Assembly: GCF_004364935.1 (NCBI RefSeq)
Contig: NZ_SOBT01000009.1
Location: 83,894 to 147,893, forward strand
DNA: 64,000 bases
Origin: Panacagrimonas perspica
GTDB lineage: Bacteria; Pseudomonadota; Gammaproteobacteria; Nevskiales; Nevskiaceae
Direction of reading: 5' to 3'
In this document: positions 42,546 to 52,620 of the stretch, in pieces
How positions within the stretch are numbered: position 1 is the first letter of the stretch
Layout of the letters: each line of letters begins with the position of its first letter
Position numbers and translations under genes: made by a program
The notes under the pieces: generated by a model
What the model was told of the DNA's origin: nothing
Databases searched by the model: none
What the model saw: only the letters and a program-made list of their open reading frames with translations

Positions 42546-45377
42546 CTACGATCCGATCCGAGCGAGCGCCCGCTCCGCCGCCCGGATCGATGGCGCCCCC
42601 GGAGCGTCGTAGCGCTTGCTTGCTTCCAGCGCCCGCTCGGCCCAGATGCGCGCGCTGGGGAGATCATCCACTCGCCGCAGGGATTCCGCGTGGATCAGCC
42701 AGAGATACGGGCCGGTCCGGACATCACGCGCACCCACGATGTTTTCGAACCCCACGACGGCATGTGTGCTCGACGCCAGGGCCGCATCCCAATCCTGTCG
42801 CTCTTGAGCGAGCCGGGCGATTCCGCCGTGGGCAAGTGCCGCCAACTCGTCGTTGCGGCCACCGGTCCGCGCGAGCACATCGTCGAACTGCTGCTGCGCG
42901 TCCGAGAAGCCGTCGTGCTCCAACAGGAACCGGCCCCAGCGTTCGCGTGCGACGCTGATGGCCTCTGAAGCCTGTGGGCCATCGTGCCGCAGCTCCTCGT
43001 CGAGGTTGCTCCTGAACGCGTCACGTGCCTTCGCGGACATGTCTGCGCGATCGTAGGCGTCCCCAAGAATCAGCAGCCTGCGGCGCAGCTCGCGCCCGCC
43101 ACCCGGGTCGCCTTCACCTTTCTTGAGCGCGGCTTCGAGGAGGGCGATGGCTTCCCGCGGCCTACCTTCGGCCGCAAGGCACCCGGCAAAAAGATAGCGG
43201 GCGTCTTCTTCGTCCGGGCTACTCCCCCGCACTGGGAACAGTTTTTCGAACAACACCAGCGCAGGCACGCGCTGCCCGTCGCGATGCAGCGTCGACGCAT
43301 GCAGCGCGATCGCCAGACGAGTCCTGCCATCGTCCGGACCATAGATCGTCTCGATCATCGCCGCGCCGCGCTCACGGGCCTCGATCGCGACGTCATATCG
43401 GCCCTGATCGTCCCGCGCTTGCGCGAGACCCGACCACATCGACTGCAGCGGCACGTGCTCAGCTTGTTCCGGGTTCTTCTGCACGACGGCGATCGCGCGC
43501 AGAAAATGCTGCTCCGCTTTCGCCGGGTTGATCGGCAGATCACGCCAACCGAGCGCGATCAGCGATTCCACGAAACCGGCGTCGCGGGGATCGAGCCGCT
43601 CGTACATTTCCAGCGCCTTTCCAATCGCCGCGGGATCAGCCCAAGTCCCATTCTCGTGAAGGCCGCTGCGGATCAGCCACCAGCGCGCACGCGTCATCGT
43701 GCTATCGAGGCCTGCCCTGCGGATCAGCGGATCGAGTTCTGCGAGCAGCCTCAGCGCGCGGGCGTCGTCGTCGTCCTCGCTGGCGTGATGCGCTTCGTCG
43801 AGAAGACCCTGGATGACGGCAGGATGTGTATCCCGGTGCATGCGCCGGAGTTGCGCCAGCGCCTGCGCGTGGAGTTCGTGATAGCGCTTCTGGTCGCCCA
43901 ATTCGCGATAGATCGACGCGGTCATGCCGAGCAACTCGACCTGGATGTCCGGGTCGTCGTGAAACCGCTGCTCGATTTTGGGAACGGCCAGATCGAGCAA
44001 CTCCCGGGTCGTGCTCGCGCCACGCGGTTCGCCCTGTTCCCGGGTCAGGTCACGAGCGCGCAGCGCGTCGACGAGGAAATCCCTGGCGGCGCCGACGCGG
44101 ACCGCATCGCGCTGCGCCGTCGCGCCAGCGAGGCGTGCCTCACTGGCGTGCCACAGCGCGACAGCTGTGGCGAAAACCAGGCTGAGGATTGCGATTCCGA
44201 TGAACGTCGCCGCGACGCGGTGATGGAACACGAAACGCTCGAACGCATACGCGAGCGTTTCGTGTCTTGCGAATACGGGCCGCCCCTGGAGATGACGACG
44301 CAGGTCGTCCGCGAACTCGGCAGCAGAACGATAGCGACGTGCGGGCTCGCGCTGCAGCGCGAGAGCGACGATCGCGTCGAGGTCGCCGCGCAGGCAGCGC
44401 GCTTCGATCGGTGCATCGATACGCGCCTGCGCGATGCTGCTCGGCGACGGCGGCTCCGCACGAAGCTGGCGCTCGATCATCAAGGGCAACGAGGACCGCG
44501 ATCGATGCCAGGGCCTCTCGCCGCTGAGCAACTCGAACAGCAGCAAGCCCAACGAATACACGTCCGACGCCGGCGTCACCGGCTCCCGCGCAAGCTGTTC
44601 CGGCGATGCGTAGGCCAGCGTCATCGGAGCCTGTACACGCCGCTCCTCCAAGCCGTCGTTGCGCAGAAGCGCAGCCACGCCGACATCCAGGAGCTTGCAT
44701 TGTCCTTCGGTCGTAACCAGCACTTTTTCCGGCTCGATATCACCATGCACGAGCAGGTTGCGGTGCGCATACGCAGCCGCTTCGCAGAGATGCAGGAACA
44801 GCTCCAGTCGCTGCGACAATGGGGCGCCGCGCGTGCGGCACCACTGCGTCAGCGGGAAGCCTTCGATCCACTCGACGACGATGAACGGCCGGCCATCGCG
44901 TGCGACACCTGCGTCGATCAGCCGCGCGATGCCCGGATGATCGAGCCGCGCGAGCACCCTTTGCTGCTCATCAAAGCGGTCGGGCGATTCCACCGCCTCG
45001 TGAGGGATCAGCCTGAGCACGGCCTGCGGATGAGCCGCGCCGTCGGAGCGCTCGGCGTGGTACAGCTCGCTCGTTCCGTCAGCGGCGATCAGGGCGCCGA
45101 GTCGCCATCGACCGATCTGTGTATCGGACGCAGCGCCCTGCGTCGGTGTTCCGCTGTGCGCAGCCACTGGTTGCGGGTGCTCGGTGGCGTCGTCGGGCAC
45201 GCCGGCCTGCTCGATCAGCCGATTCACGTGGCGTCGAAGCCATTCGTCCGTGCCCGTGCGTTGCTCCAGCCACGCTCCGCGCTGCGCGGGCGGCTGCGTC
45301 ATCGTCTCGTCGAACAGAGTCTCGATCCGCGCCCAGGATTCGGCGCTCATCCGCGCGTCCAACTCGAGCTCTCTCAT
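42546..45377 (-). CDS. Serine/threonine kinase-like membrane protein with TPR region; probable pseudokinase
   Basis: A 943-residue protein. An N-terminal helical segment precedes a kinase domain (about residues 85-350). The fold is clear (LDHPGIARLIDAGVARDGRP, YASPEQLAREPVTPASDVYS), but key residues are changed: the glycine loop is IAADGTSELY, the VAIK lysine position is AVLRLI, the catalytic loop is HGDIEPEK instead of HRDLKPEN, and DFG is DVG. A transmembrane helix (VAATFIGIAILSLVFATAV, about residue 400) leads to some 500 residues of helical TPR-like repeats facing the periplasm. Homologues in Xanthomonadales often lie next to ECF sigma factors; none is seen here. Confidence 0.85.
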   Translation of the reverse strand: MRELELDARMSAESWARIETLFDETMTQPPAQRGAWLEQRTGTDEWLRRHVNRLIEQAGVPDDATEHPQPVAAHSGTPTQGAASDTQIGRWRLGALIAADGTSELYHAERSDGAAHPQAVLRLIPHEAVESPDRFDEQQRVLARLDHPGIARLIDAGVARDGRPFIVVEWIEGFPLTQWCRTRGAPLSQRLELFLHLCEAAAYAHRNLLVHGDIEPEKVLVTTEGQCKLLDVGVAALLRNDGLEERRVQAPMTLAYASPEQLAREPVTPASDVYSLGLLLFELLSGERPWHRSRSSLPLMIERQLRAEPPSPSSIAQARIDAPIEARCLRGDLDAIVALALQREPARRYRSAAEFADDLRRHLQGRPVFARHETLAYAFERFVFHHRVAATFIGIAILSLVFATAVALWHASEARLAGATAQRDAVRVGAARDFLVDALRARDLTREQGEPRGASTTRELLDLAVPKIEQRFHDDPDIQVELLGMTASIYRELGDQKRYHELHAQALAQLRRMHRDTHPAVIQGLLDEAHHASEDDDDARALRLLAELDPLIRRAGLDSTMTRARWWLIRSGLHENGTWADPAAIGKALEMYERLDPRDAGFVESLIALGWRDLPINPAKAEQHFLRAIAVVQKNPEQAEHVPLQSMWSGLAQARDDQGRYDVAIEARERGAAMIETIYGPDDGRTRLAIALHASTLHRDGQRVPALVLFEKLFPVRGSSPDEEDARYLFAGCLAAEGRPREAIALLEAALKKGEGDPGGGRELRRRLLILGDAYDRADMSAKARDAFRSNLDEELRHDGPQASEAISVARERWGRFLLEHDGFSDAQQQFDDVLARTGGRNDELAALAHGGIARLAQERQDWDAALASSTHAVVGFENIVGARDVRTGPYLWLIHAESLRRVDDLPSARIWAERALEASKRYDAPGAPSIRAAERALARIGS

Positions 45378-45542
45378 GACGGAATCACGACGGCGGATAG
45401 CGTAGTAGGTCCGGCACGGCGCGCCTCGCTTTCTCTTCTCTGTCGCGCGACGCTTCGCGTGTCCAGCGTGAGCCCGCCGCTCGGCACACGCAAGAGGCGA
45501 AGCAAGCCGCTGCGAACGAAGCCGGATACGTCAGTAACGATC

Positions 45543-45609
45543 CGTAGCCCGGAAGAAGCCCGGGATGGCTGCCTCACGCCTTGATAGCCCGAACCGAGTC
45601 CGGGCTACG
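45543..45609. repeat. REP-like inverted repeat, copy 4 (degenerate)
   Basis: The left arm starts CGTAGCCCGGAAGAAG (45543-45564) and the right arm ends GTCCGGGCTACG (45588-45609); the pairing is imperfect. It lies nine bases beyond the DAHP synthase stop and upstream of the kinase-like gene, so here the neighbours are not convergent. Confidence 0.8.
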
Positions 45610-45618
45610 AGAGCCGCT

Positions 45619-46692
45619 TCACGCCGTCTTGGCCAAACGATCGCGACGCTGCGCGACGCTGCCCGCCAGGCCTCGCAATACTTCGACGCTGTCGTCCCAG
45701 TGGATACACGCGTCGGTGACGCTCTGGCCGTAGACCATCTTGTCGCGCGGCCCGATGTCCTGGCGTCCCTCGACGAGGTGCGACTCGATCATCACGCCGA
45801 TCACGCGCGTCTCGCCGCCGGCGATCTGCGCACCCACGTCCTGGCCGACGACGACCTGGCGCTTGTGCTGCTTGCTCGAGTTGGCGTGACTGAAGTCGAC
45901 CATGACCTGCGGCTTGAGGCCACCCTTGACCATCGCGGTGCTGGCCGCCTCGACGCTGGCCGCGTCGTAGTTGGTTCCCGAGCTGCCGCCGCGCAGGATG
46001 ATGTGGCAGTCCTCGTTGCCGGCCGTCTCGAAGATCGAGACTTCACCGTTGTTGGTCATCGACAGGAAGCGGTGCGGCGAGCGCGCCGACAGGCACGCGT
46101 CGACGGCGACCTTCACGCTGCCGTCGGTACCGTTCTTGAATCCGACCGGGCAGGACAGGCCCGACGCCATCTCGCGATGCAGCTGCGATTCGGTCGTGCG
46201 CGCGCCGATGGCACCCCAGGCGACGAGGTCCGCCAGGTACTGCGGCGTCAGGATGTCGAGGAACTCGACGCCCGCCGGAATGCCCATGTCGTTGAGATCG
46301 AGCAGCAGCTTGCGGCCGATGCGCAGGCCACGATCGATGTCGTAACCGTCATTGAGATCGGGATCGTTGATCAGCCCCTTCCAGCCCACCGTGGTGCGCG
46401 GCTTCTCGAAGTACACGCGCATGACGATCAGCAGGTTCTTCTTGAGCTGCTCGCGCAACGCCTTCAGGCGCGTCGCGTATTCCATCGCGGCTTTCGGATC
46501 GTGGATCGAGCACGGCCCGACGACGACCAGCAGGCGCTCGTCGCGACCGGCCAGGATGTCCTGGATTTCGCGGCGCGTCTGGAGCACGGTCTGGGCGGCC
46601 GCATCGGAGAGCGGCAATTCGGACTGCACCTGGGCGGGGGTCGAGACCGCGCGGATGGAGCGGATTCGGGTGTTTTCAGTGACCGGCTTCAT
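45619..46692 (-). CDS. aroG: 3-deoxy-7-phosphoheptulonate synthase, class I
   Basis: A 357-residue enzyme for the first step of the shikimate pathway: phosphoenolpyruvate plus erythrose-4-phosphate to DAHP. Class I signature residues are in LLVVVGPCSIHDPKAAMEYA, VYFEKPRTTVGWKGLINDP, TTESQLHREMASGLSCPVGF, FKNGTDGSVKVAVDA and VMVDFSHANSSKQ; VIGVMIESHLVEGRQD carries the metal-binding glutamate region. Length equals the AroF/AroG/AroH isozymes, but which amino acid inhibits it cannot be read from the sequence, so the symbol is indicative. Monocistronic, with a REP-like element after the stop. It is divergent from the copper-chaperone gene. Confidence 0.93.
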   Translation of the reverse strand: MKPVTENTRIRSIRAVSTPAQVQSELPLSDAAAQTVLQTRREIQDILAGRDERLLVVVGPCSIHDPKAAMEYATRLKALREQLKKNLLIVMRVYFEKPRTTVGWKGLINDPDLNDGYDIDRGLRIGRKLLLDLNDMGIPAGVEFLDILTPQYLADLVAWGAIGARTTESQLHREMASGLSCPVGFKNGTDGSVKVAVDACLSARSPHRFLSMTNNGEVSIFETAGNEDCHIILRGGSSGTNYDAASVEAASTAMVKGGLKPQVMVDFSHANSSKQHKRQVVVGQDVGAQIAGGETRVIGVMIESHLVEGRQDIGPRDKMVYGQSVTDACIHWDDSVEVLRGLAGSVAQRRDRLAKTA

Positions 46693-46924
46693 GACTTGTT
46701 ACAACCACGTCGAGGGGCGCGAATGCTAGCAAAATGGCCTCCGGCGCGATGCAGGGAGGCCCCTCGGGTGGCCGGGAAGAGACTGGAATCGCGGGCGCTC
46801 GAGTAGGAACGGCCGGCTGCCTTCGCTGGCGAAGGGGTACCAGTCGACCGGAGCGCCTCCGCAGTACGGGCGCGCCGTCGCACCTGAGATAATCCCGGTC
46901 CGTTCGCTCGTCCCTGATCCCACC

Positions 46925-47437
46925 ATGTCCGTGAAGCCCGTGCTGTTGCTGCTGGCGCTCCCTTTCCTGGCGCTCGTCGCGGCATGCGACAAGACGCCTG
47001 CGACCACCAGCCCGGCCTCTGCGGTCGCGGGCGCTCTCCCTCAGGTCAGCAATGCCCGCGTGCTGTTGCCGCCGCCTGGCGCGCCAATGGCGGCCGCGTA
47101 CTTCGACGTCCTCAACGCCGGTTCGACGGCCGTCGAGCTGCGTGCGGTCAGCAGCCCGTCTTTTTCGTCGGTGGAGATGCACGAGACGCGCGAGGAGGAC
47201 GGCATGTCGCGCATGCGCCAGATCGAGAACGTGGAGATCCCCGCCGGGGGCAGGACGAGCTTCGAGCCGGGCGGGAAGCATTTGATGCTGATGGGCGCGC
47301 AACTCGACGCCGGCAATCCGGTGCAGGAGATTCCGATGAGCCTGGAATTCGTCGCCGCTGATGGGTCAAAGCGCGTCGTCGAGGCCCGTTTCGCGGTTCA
47401 GACAGCAACCGACGGCGAGGCGCAGTCGCATCACTGA
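46925..47437 (+). CDS. PCu(A)C-type periplasmic copper chaperone lipoprotein
   Basis: A 170-residue lipoprotein. The signal peptide ends in LVAAC (lipobox Cys at about residue 21). The mature domain matches the PCu(A)C/DUF461 copper chaperone fold, with VEMHETREEDGMSRM (His/Met ligands) and GKHLMLMG (HxM ligands) forming the Cu(I) site. These proteins deliver copper to cytochrome c oxidase or other cuproenzymes in the periplasm. It stands alone, divergent from the DAHP synthase; no Sco or oxidase gene is nearby. The start MSVKPVLLLLALP gives a normal signal peptide. Confidence 0.88.
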   Translation: MSVKPVLLLLALPFLALVAACDKTPATTSPASAVAGALPQVSNARVLLPPPGAPMAAAYFDVLNAGSTAVELRAVSSPSFSSVEMHETREEDGMSRMRQIENVEIPAGGRTSFEPGGKHLMLMGAQLDAGNPVQEIPMSLEFVAADGSKRVVEARFAVQTATDGEAQSHH

Positions 47438-47582
47438 TGGCGGCCGTGCGAGGACCGCGAGCCTAGGGGGCTTTTCGGGCACGGAGCGCTATCGCCAGCC
47501 GATCGACGTCTTGGCCTTCTCATCGCGGCACAGGAGCCGGCGATCGATGCCTCATCCGGCCAACAACTAGCTCCGCAAACGA

Positions 47583-47606
47583 TTCGGGCGCCTTGCGGCG
47601 CCCGAA
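47583..47606 (-). terminator. Terminator of the alpha (rpsM-rplQ) operon
   Basis: A perfect 10-bp stem, TTCGGGCGCC / GGCGCCCGAA, with a TTGC loop, 27 bases past the rplQ stop. On the minus strand the tail is TCGTTTG, a weak T run. It might also serve the convergent copper-chaperone gene. Confidence 0.75.
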
Positions 47607-47633
47607 CAGTCACAACGGCATACCGAAAACGGC

Positions 47634-48020
47634 TTAGGCCGAAGGCGCCTCGCCGGTCGAAGCCGGACGATCCACCAACTCGACGTATGCCATCGGCGCG
47701 TTGTCGCCGGGACGGAAGCCACAGCGCAGGATGCGCGTGTACCCGCCCGGGCGCTTCGCGTAGCGCGGACCCAGATCCGTGAACAGCTTCTGCACGATCT
47801 CGCGATCACGCAGTCGCGAGAACGCGATGCGGCGGTTGTGGACGCTGTCTTCCTTGGCGCGCGTGATCAGCGGCTCGGCCAGACGACGCAGCTCCTTGGC
47901 CTTGGGCACCGTGGTGCGAATCAGCTCGTGCTTGAACAGGGCAACCGCGACCGACTGCATCGTGGCCTTGCGGTGGCTGCTGGTGCGGCCAAAGGTACGG
48001 CCGGCATTTCCGTGACGCAT
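47634..48020 (-). CDS. rplQ: 50S ribosomal protein L17
   Basis: A 128-residue L17. It starts [20 protein letters not shown] and includes [40 protein letters not shown] and the end [20 protein letters not shown], all conserved in L17. L17 binds 23S rRNA near the peptide exit. It is the last gene of the alpha operon, 25 bases after rpoA, and is followed by a hairpin terminator. Nothing is unusual in length or composition. Confidence 0.97.
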   Translation of the reverse strand: MRHGNAGRTFGRTSSHRKATMQSVAVALFKHELIRTTVPKAKELRRLAEPLITRAKEDSVHNRRIAFSRLRDREIVQKLFTDLGPRYAKRPGGYTRILRCGFRPGDNAPMAYVELVDRPASTGEAPSA

Positions 48021-48045
48021 GGGATGTTCTCTAGTTTTAGCTTTG

Positions 48046-49038
48046 TTAGTTGGTCGCGGACTTCGGCGCCGACCAGTTGTCCAGACGCATGCCGAGTTCC
48101 AGGTCGTGCGCCTTGAGCGCTTCCTTGATCTCGTTGAGCGACTTCTTGCCCAGATTCGGCGTCTTCATCAGCTCGTTCTCGGTGCGCTGCACGAGCTCGC
48201 CAATGTAGTACACGCTCTCCGCCTTCAGGCAGTTGGCCGAACGCACCGTCAGTTCCAGTTCGTCGATCGGACGGAACAGGATCGGGTCGAGCGAACCGCT
48301 GGCGCCCTTGACGCCGACCGGCGCAACGGCACTGGCTTCGGCTTCGAGGTCGACGAACACGGTGAGCTGGTCGCGCAGGATGCGGGCAGCCTGGCGAACG
48401 GCTTCCGCCGCATCGATGCCACCGTTGGTGTCGACGTCGAGGATCAGACGATCCAGGTCGGTGCGCTGTTCGACGCGGGCACGCTCGACGGCGTAGCTGA
48501 CGCGACGGACCGGGCTGTACGAGGCTTCGAGCTTGAGCAGGCCGACCGTGCTGGTCTCGGCTTCGCCGACCAGTGCAGCAACCGGCTGATAGCCGCGACC
48601 ACGCGTGACCTTGAGCGTCGCCTTGATCTTGCCGCCGGTCAGGTGCGCGAGCACGAGTTCCGGGTTGACGATCTCGACGTCGTGGTCGAGCTGGATGTCG
48701 GCAGCCGTCACCGGGCCATTGCCCGACTTCTCGAGGCGCAGCGTCGCTTCTTCGCGCGCATTGAGACGGATAGCGATGTTCTTGATGTTCAGCAGGATGT
48801 CGATGACGTCTTCCTGCACGCCTTCGATCGCGCTGTATTCATGCACGACACCTTCGATCTGCACTTCGGTCACTGCGGCGCCGGGGATCGACGACAGCAG
48901 GATGCGACGCAGCGCGTTGCCCAGCGTGTGGCCGAAACCGCGCTCGAGCGGCTCCATGGCGACGCGGGCACGGTTGGGCGAAACGACCTCGACCTTAATC
49001 TCGCGCGGCTTGAGCAGTTCGGAAACGAAACCTTGCAT
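48046..49038 (-). CDS. rpoA: RNA polymerase alpha subunit
   Basis: A 330-residue alpha subunit. The N-terminal assembly domain has [20 protein letters not shown] and [20 protein letters not shown], the dimerisation signature. A flexible linker (about residues 235-250) leads to the C-terminal domain that binds UP elements and activators ([40 protein letters not shown]). Length and motifs agree with gammaproteobacterial alpha. It lies between rpsD (90 bases) and rplQ (25 bases) in the standard alpha-operon order. Confidence 0.98.
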   Translation of the reverse strand: MQGFVSELLKPREIKVEVVSPNRARVAMEPLERGFGHTLGNALRRILLSSIPGAAVTEVQIEGVVHEYSAIEGVQEDVIDILLNIKNIAIRLNAREEATLRLEKSGNGPVTAADIQLDHDVEIVNPELVLAHLTGGKIKATLKVTRGRGYQPVAALVGEAETSTVGLLKLEASYSPVRRVSYAVERARVEQRTDLDRLILDVDTNGGIDAAEAVRQAARILRDQLTVFVDLEAEASAVAPVGVKGASGSLDPILFRPIDELELTVRSANCLKAESVYYIGELVQRTENELMKTPNLGKKSLNEIKEALKAHDLELGMRLDNWSAPKSATN

Positions 49039-49128
49039 GAATAACCTCTAGTTGTTGCGAGTAACCGTCTTTCAGAACAGCAAATCGTCTGACCTTCCGG
49101 GTACCGCGAGAGAAACTTGGGTGACGCC

Positions 49129-49749
49129 TTACTTCGAGTACAACTCGACGACGAGGTTCTCGTTGATGTCGGGCAGGATCTGGTCGCGGCTCGGCTGCGC
49201 CTTGAACTTGCCCTTGAGACCCTTCTCGTCCACTTCGAGCCAGTCCGGGAAGCCGATCTGCGCTGCGATGGAGAGCGACTCGGCGATACGACCCTGGCCA
49301 CGCGACTTCTCGCGGACTTCCACCGAGTCACCGACCTGCACCTGATACGAGGCGATGTTCACCGACTTGCCATTCACATGGATCGCCTTGTGGCTCACCA
49401 GCTGGCGTGCTTCTGCGCGCGTGCGGCCGAAGCCCATGCGATAGATCACGTTATCGAGACGGCCTTCGAGCATCAGCAACAAGTTCAGACCCGTTGCGCC
49501 CTTCTGGCCGGAGGCCTTCAGGTAGTAATTGCGGAACTGCCGCTCGAGCACGCCGTACATCTGCTTGAGCTTCTGCTTCTCGCGAAGCTGCGTGCCGTAT
49601 TCAGTCGGGCGCGCCTTGCGGGCACCGTGCTGGCCGGGAGGCGTATCGAGCTTGCACTTCGTTTCCAGCGAACGACCGCGCGACTTCAGCAGCAGGTCGG
49701 TACCGGCACGACGGGACAACTTGCACTTGGGACCAATGTAACGAGCCAT
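49129..49749 (-). CDS. rpsD: 30S ribosomal protein S4
   Basis: A 206-residue S4, which nucleates 30S assembly by binding 16S rRNA and in E. coli represses the alpha operon. It shows [55 protein letters not shown] and the S4 RNA-binding domain [20 protein letters not shown]. Only isolated cysteines are present, so it is the zinc-free form. It lies 14 bases after rpsK. Confidence 0.97.
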   Translation of the reverse strand: MARYIGPKCKLSRRAGTDLLLKSRGRSLETKCKLDTPPGQHGARKARPTEYGTQLREKQKLKQMYGVLERQFRNYYLKASGQKGATGLNLLLMLEGRLDNVIYRMGFGRTRAEARQLVSHKAIHVNGKSVNIASYQVQVGDSVEVREKSRGQGRIAESLSIAAQIGFPDWLEVDEKGLKGKFKAQPSRDQILPDINENLVVELYSK

Positions 49750-49763
49750 GATCTATTCCGTAC

Positions 49764-50168
49764 TTAGACGCGACGACGCTTGGGCGGACGGCAGCCGTTG
49801 TGCGGAATCGGCGTCACGTCGGTGATGTTCGAAATCTTGAAGCCTGCGGCGTTCAGCGCACGAACCGCGGACTCACGACCCGGGCCGGGGCCCTTGATGC
49901 GCACTTCGACGTTCTTCACGCCGTGTTCGGCAGCAGCCTGCGCGGCCTTGTCGGCGGCGACCTGCGCGGCAAACGGGGTCGACTTGCGCGAACCCTTGAA
50001 ACCCGCGGCGCCGGCGGTCGACCAGGAAATCGCGTTGCCCTGGCGGTCCGTGATCAGCACGATCGTGTTGTTGAACGAAGCGTGGACGTGCACAACGGCA
50101 TCGGTCACGTTCTTCTTGACGCGCTTGGCGCGCGGTTTGGAACCAGCGGAATTCGGGGCGGTAGCCAT
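49764..50168 (-). CDS. rpsK: 30S ribosomal protein S11
   Basis: A 134-residue S11, slightly longer than the 129 of E. coli because of the N-terminal leader [20 protein letters not shown]. The core is conserved: [60 protein letters not shown] and [19 protein letters not shown] at the end. S11 forms the platform with S6 and S18 and contacts mRNA near the E site. It lies 11 bases after rpsM. Confidence 0.97.
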   Translation of the reverse strand: MATAPNSAGSKPRAKRVKKNVTDAVVHVHASFNNTIVLITDRQGNAISWSTAGAAGFKGSRKSTPFAAQVAADKAAQAAAEHGVKNVEVRIKGPGPGRESAVRALNAAGFKISNITDVTPIPHNGCRPPKRRRV

Positions 50169-50179
50169 CTCTTACTCGA

Positions 50180-50539
50180 TTAGTTCTTCTTGATCGCGCG
50201 ACGCGGGCCCTTGCGGGTGCGAGCGTTGGTGCGCGTGCGCTGACCACGAACCGGCAGACCGCGACGGTGACGCGTTCCGCGGTAGCAGCCCAGGTCCATC
50301 AGGCGCTTGATGCTCATGGAAACTTCGCGGCGAAGATCGCCTTCCACGGTGACTTTGCCGATTTCGGCGCGCAGGGCGTCGAGCTGGCCTTCCGTCAGAT
50401 TGCGCACCTGGATCGTCGGATCGAGCTTGGCCCCGGCGCAGATCGCCTTGGCACGAGTCGGTCCGATTCCGTAGATCGCCTGCAGCGCAATCACGGTGTG
50501 CTTCTTGTCGGGGATATTGACGCCGGCGATACGTGCCAT
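50180..50539 (-). CDS. rpsM: 30S ribosomal protein S13
   Basis: A 119-residue S13, the first gene of the alpha operon. [55 protein letters not shown] and [20 protein letters not shown] are typical. The C-terminal basic tail ends in GPRRAIKKN and reaches the P-site tRNA. It follows rpmJ after 81 bases, a gap that could hold a secondary promoter, although no strong one was found. Confidence 0.97.
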   Translation of the reverse strand: MARIAGVNIPDKKHTVIALQAIYGIGPTRAKAICAGAKLDPTIQVRNLTEGQLDALRAEIGKVTVEGDLRREVSMSIKRLMDLGCYRGTRHRRGLPVRGQRTRTNARTRKGPRRAIKKN

Positions 50540-50620
50540 GACGCGGGAACTCCAGAATCTAGGGCGCGCGAAAAAGGGCGCGAATTGTACGGACTAGGCG
50601 TAAACCGGGCAACCCGGTCT

Positions 50621-50734
50621 TCAGCCCTGACGCTGCTTGTGACGCAGATCGGTGCAGATCACACGGACGACGCCTGAACGGCGAACGACCTTGCAGTTGC
50701 GGCAGATCTTCTTGACGGAAGTACGGACTTTCAT
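50621..50734 (-). CDS. rpmJ: 50S ribosomal protein L36 (zinc-binding form)
   Basis: A 37-residue protein read directly from the minus strand: it begins [20 protein letters not shown] and ends in [10 protein letters not shown]. The zinc ribbon ligands are Cys11, Cys14, Cys27 and His32. It is one residue shorter than E. coli L36. It occupies the usual place between secY (36 bases) and rpsM. A gene this short is easily missed, but motifs, position and a good start leave no doubt. Confidence 0.97.
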   Translation of the reverse strand: MKVRTSVKKICRNCKVVRRSGVVRVICTDLRHKQRQG

Positions 50735-50770
50735 GAGAAACCTCGAACGGCAAACTTTTGGACGAGACCC

Positions 50771-52162
50771 TTAACGGGTCGTGGCCTTGTTGGAACCCAG
50801 CGCTTTCAGACCCGAACCACCCGGCTTGCCACCGCCGTCGCCCGGACCGCCCAGACCCTTCAGATTGGCCTTCTTCAGCAGGCCATCGTACTGGTGTGAC
50901 ATCAGATGCGCCTGCAGCTGCGCCATGAAGTCCATGATCACGACCACGGTGATCAGCAGAGACGTACCGCCGAAGGCGAAGGGCACAGCCGCGTACGCGA
51001 TCATGAACTCCGGCATCAGGCAGATGATGGTGATATATGCCGCGCCGGCCACGGTCAGGCGCGTCAGCACCTGGTCGATGTACTTGGCCGTCATCGCACC
51101 CGGACGGACACCCGGGATGAATGCGCCCGACTTCTTCAGGTTCTCGGCGGTCTCGCGTGAGTCGAACACCAATGCCGTGTAGAAGAAGCAGAAGAAGACG
51201 ATCATGCCGGCGTACAGGAAGCCGTGCAACGCCTGGCCGGGCGACAGCGCGTTCGACAGCTGTGCCATGAAGCCGCCACCCTGGTCGCCGCCGAAGAGCT
51301 GCGCCAGCGTGGCCGGGAACAGGATGATCGACGACGCGAAGATCGGCGGAATAACGCCCGACATGTTCAGCTTCAGCGGCAGGTGCTGGGTCTGAGCGGC
51401 GAAGAGCTTGCGGCCCTGCTGACGCCGCGCATGGTGCACCGGGATGCGTCGCTGCGCACGTTCGACATAGACGACCGCATAGGTCACACCCGCCGTCAGC
51501 AACGCGAGCAGCACGACCACCGCCGGGTTGAGCGAACCTTCGCTGACGAGCTGCGCCGTCGAGCCGATGGCCGAAGGCAGACCCGCGACGATGCCGGCAA
51601 AGATGATCATCGACATGCCGTTGCCGATGCCGCGCTCGGTGATCTGCTCGCCGAGCCACATCAGGAACATGGTGCCGGTCACCAGCGACACCGTCGCCGT
51701 GAACACGAAGCCCATACCAGGCGCGATGGCCACGCCGCTCTTCTGCAGGGCGGTGGCGGCGCCGATGGCCTGGAAGATCGCCAGACCCAACGTGCCGTAG
51801 CGCGTGTACTTGGTGATCGTGCGACGACCTGCCTCGCCTTCCTTCTTCAGCTCCTTGAGCTGAGGAATCACCGAAGCCATCAGCTGCACGATGATTGAAG
51901 CCGAGATGTAGGGCATGACGCCCAGCGCCATGATCGACAGTCGCGACAGGGCACCGCCCGAGAACATGTTGAACATGTCCAGGATCGAGCCGCGGGTCTG
52001 GTCGAACAGTGCCGCGAGCTGCACCGGATCGATGCCCGGCACCGGGATGTAGCTGCCGATGCGGAATACGACGATGGCACCGAGCAGGAAGAACAGGCGG
52101 CCGCGAACCTCTCCAATCTTGGAGAGATCCGGCACCATTCCGGTGTTGGGGGCCTTGGCCAT
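50771..52162 (-). CDS. secY: Protein translocase subunit SecY
   Basis: A 463-residue channel subunit of the Sec translocon with ten membrane helices. Conserved features are [20 protein letters not shown] (TM1), the plug region [39 protein letters not shown] and [20 protein letters not shown], the cytoplasmic loop that contacts the ribosome. The protein is about 20 residues longer than E. coli SecY because of a Gly/Pro-rich C-terminal tail ([18 protein letters not shown]) after the usual LLKKANLKG end. Placed between rplO and rpmJ as in the standard spc operon. Confidence 0.97.
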   Translation of the reverse strand: MAKAPNTGMVPDLSKIGEVRGRLFFLLGAIVVFRIGSYIPVPGIDPVQLAALFDQTRGSILDMFNMFSGGALSRLSIMALGVMPYISASIIVQLMASVIPQLKELKKEGEAGRRTITKYTRYGTLGLAIFQAIGAATALQKSGVAIAPGMGFVFTATVSLVTGTMFLMWLGEQITERGIGNGMSMIIFAGIVAGLPSAIGSTAQLVSEGSLNPAVVVLLALLTAGVTYAVVYVERAQRRIPVHHARRQQGRKLFAAQTQHLPLKLNMSGVIPPIFASSIILFPATLAQLFGGDQGGGFMAQLSNALSPGQALHGFLYAGMIVFFCFFYTALVFDSRETAENLKKSGAFIPGVRPGAMTAKYIDQVLTRLTVAGAAYITIICLMPEFMIAYAAVPFAFGGTSLLITVVVIMDFMAQLQAHLMSHQYDGLLKKANLKGLGGPGDGGGKPGGSGLKALGSNKATTR

Positions 52163-52176
52163 CGGGATGCGGCTGA

Positions 52177-52620
52177 TTACTCGGCGATCGAACCGCCAGC
52201 GGCGGTCACGGCTTCACGCGCGCCCGCCGTCAGCTTGAGACCCTTCAGGCTCAGCTTCTTGCTCAGCTCGCCGGTCTTGATGACCTTGACGATGTCGGCG
52301 CCGGCCGGGACGAAGCCTTCGGCCTTCAGCACGGCAATGTCGATCTCGCCGGTCGCCTTGACCTTCTGCAGATCGGACAGACGGACCTGCGCGGTCAGAC
52401 CGAGCAGCGGCGAGTTGAAGCCGCGCTTGGGCAGACGACGTTGGATCGGCATCTGGCCGCCTTCGAAGCCCTTCTTGCCGCGGCCGCCCTTGCGAGCGCG
52501 CTGACCCTTATGACCGCGACCCGCGGTCTTACCCATACCCGAACCGATGCCGCGGCCGACGCGGACGCGCTCGGTCTTGGCGCCGGCTGCCGGCTTGATT
52601 TCGTTGAGTTTCATGCTCAT
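52177..52620 (-). CDS. rplO: 50S ribosomal protein L15
   Basis: A 147-residue L15, a late assembly protein of the large subunit. The glycine/arginine-rich N-terminal extension that enters the rRNA core is clear ([40 protein letters not shown]), followed by the globular domain ([39 protein letters not shown]). Its start overlaps the rpmD stop by four bases, so the two are translationally coupled; MSMKLNEIK also allows the second ATG. Followed by secY after 14 bases. Confidence 0.97.
   Translation of the reverse strand: MSMKLNEIKPAAGAKTERVRVGRGIGSGMGKTAGRGHKGQRARKGGRGKKGFEGGQMPIQRRLPKRGFNSPLLGLTAQVRLSDLQKVKATGEIDIAVLKAEGFVPAGADIVKVIKTGELSKKLSLKGLKLTAGAREAVTAAGGSIAE

Noticed and set aside
42523..42557. 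Inverted repeat ATCGGATCG / CGATCCGAT between tyrS and the kinase-like gene
   Set aside because: Nine-bp arms around a 17-base loop, with one arm inside the kinase-like coding region and no T run, so a terminator call is not justified.
42984..45584. A long plus-strand frame opposite the kinase-like gene
   Set aside because: Same artefact: no domain and low-complexity Arg/Gln/His text against a coherent kinase-TPR protein.
44985..45618. An ECF sigma factor next to the kinase-like gene
   Set aside because: Such genes often accompany this protein family, but the interval up to the DAHP synthase contains only a REP-like element and no sigma-factor reading frame.
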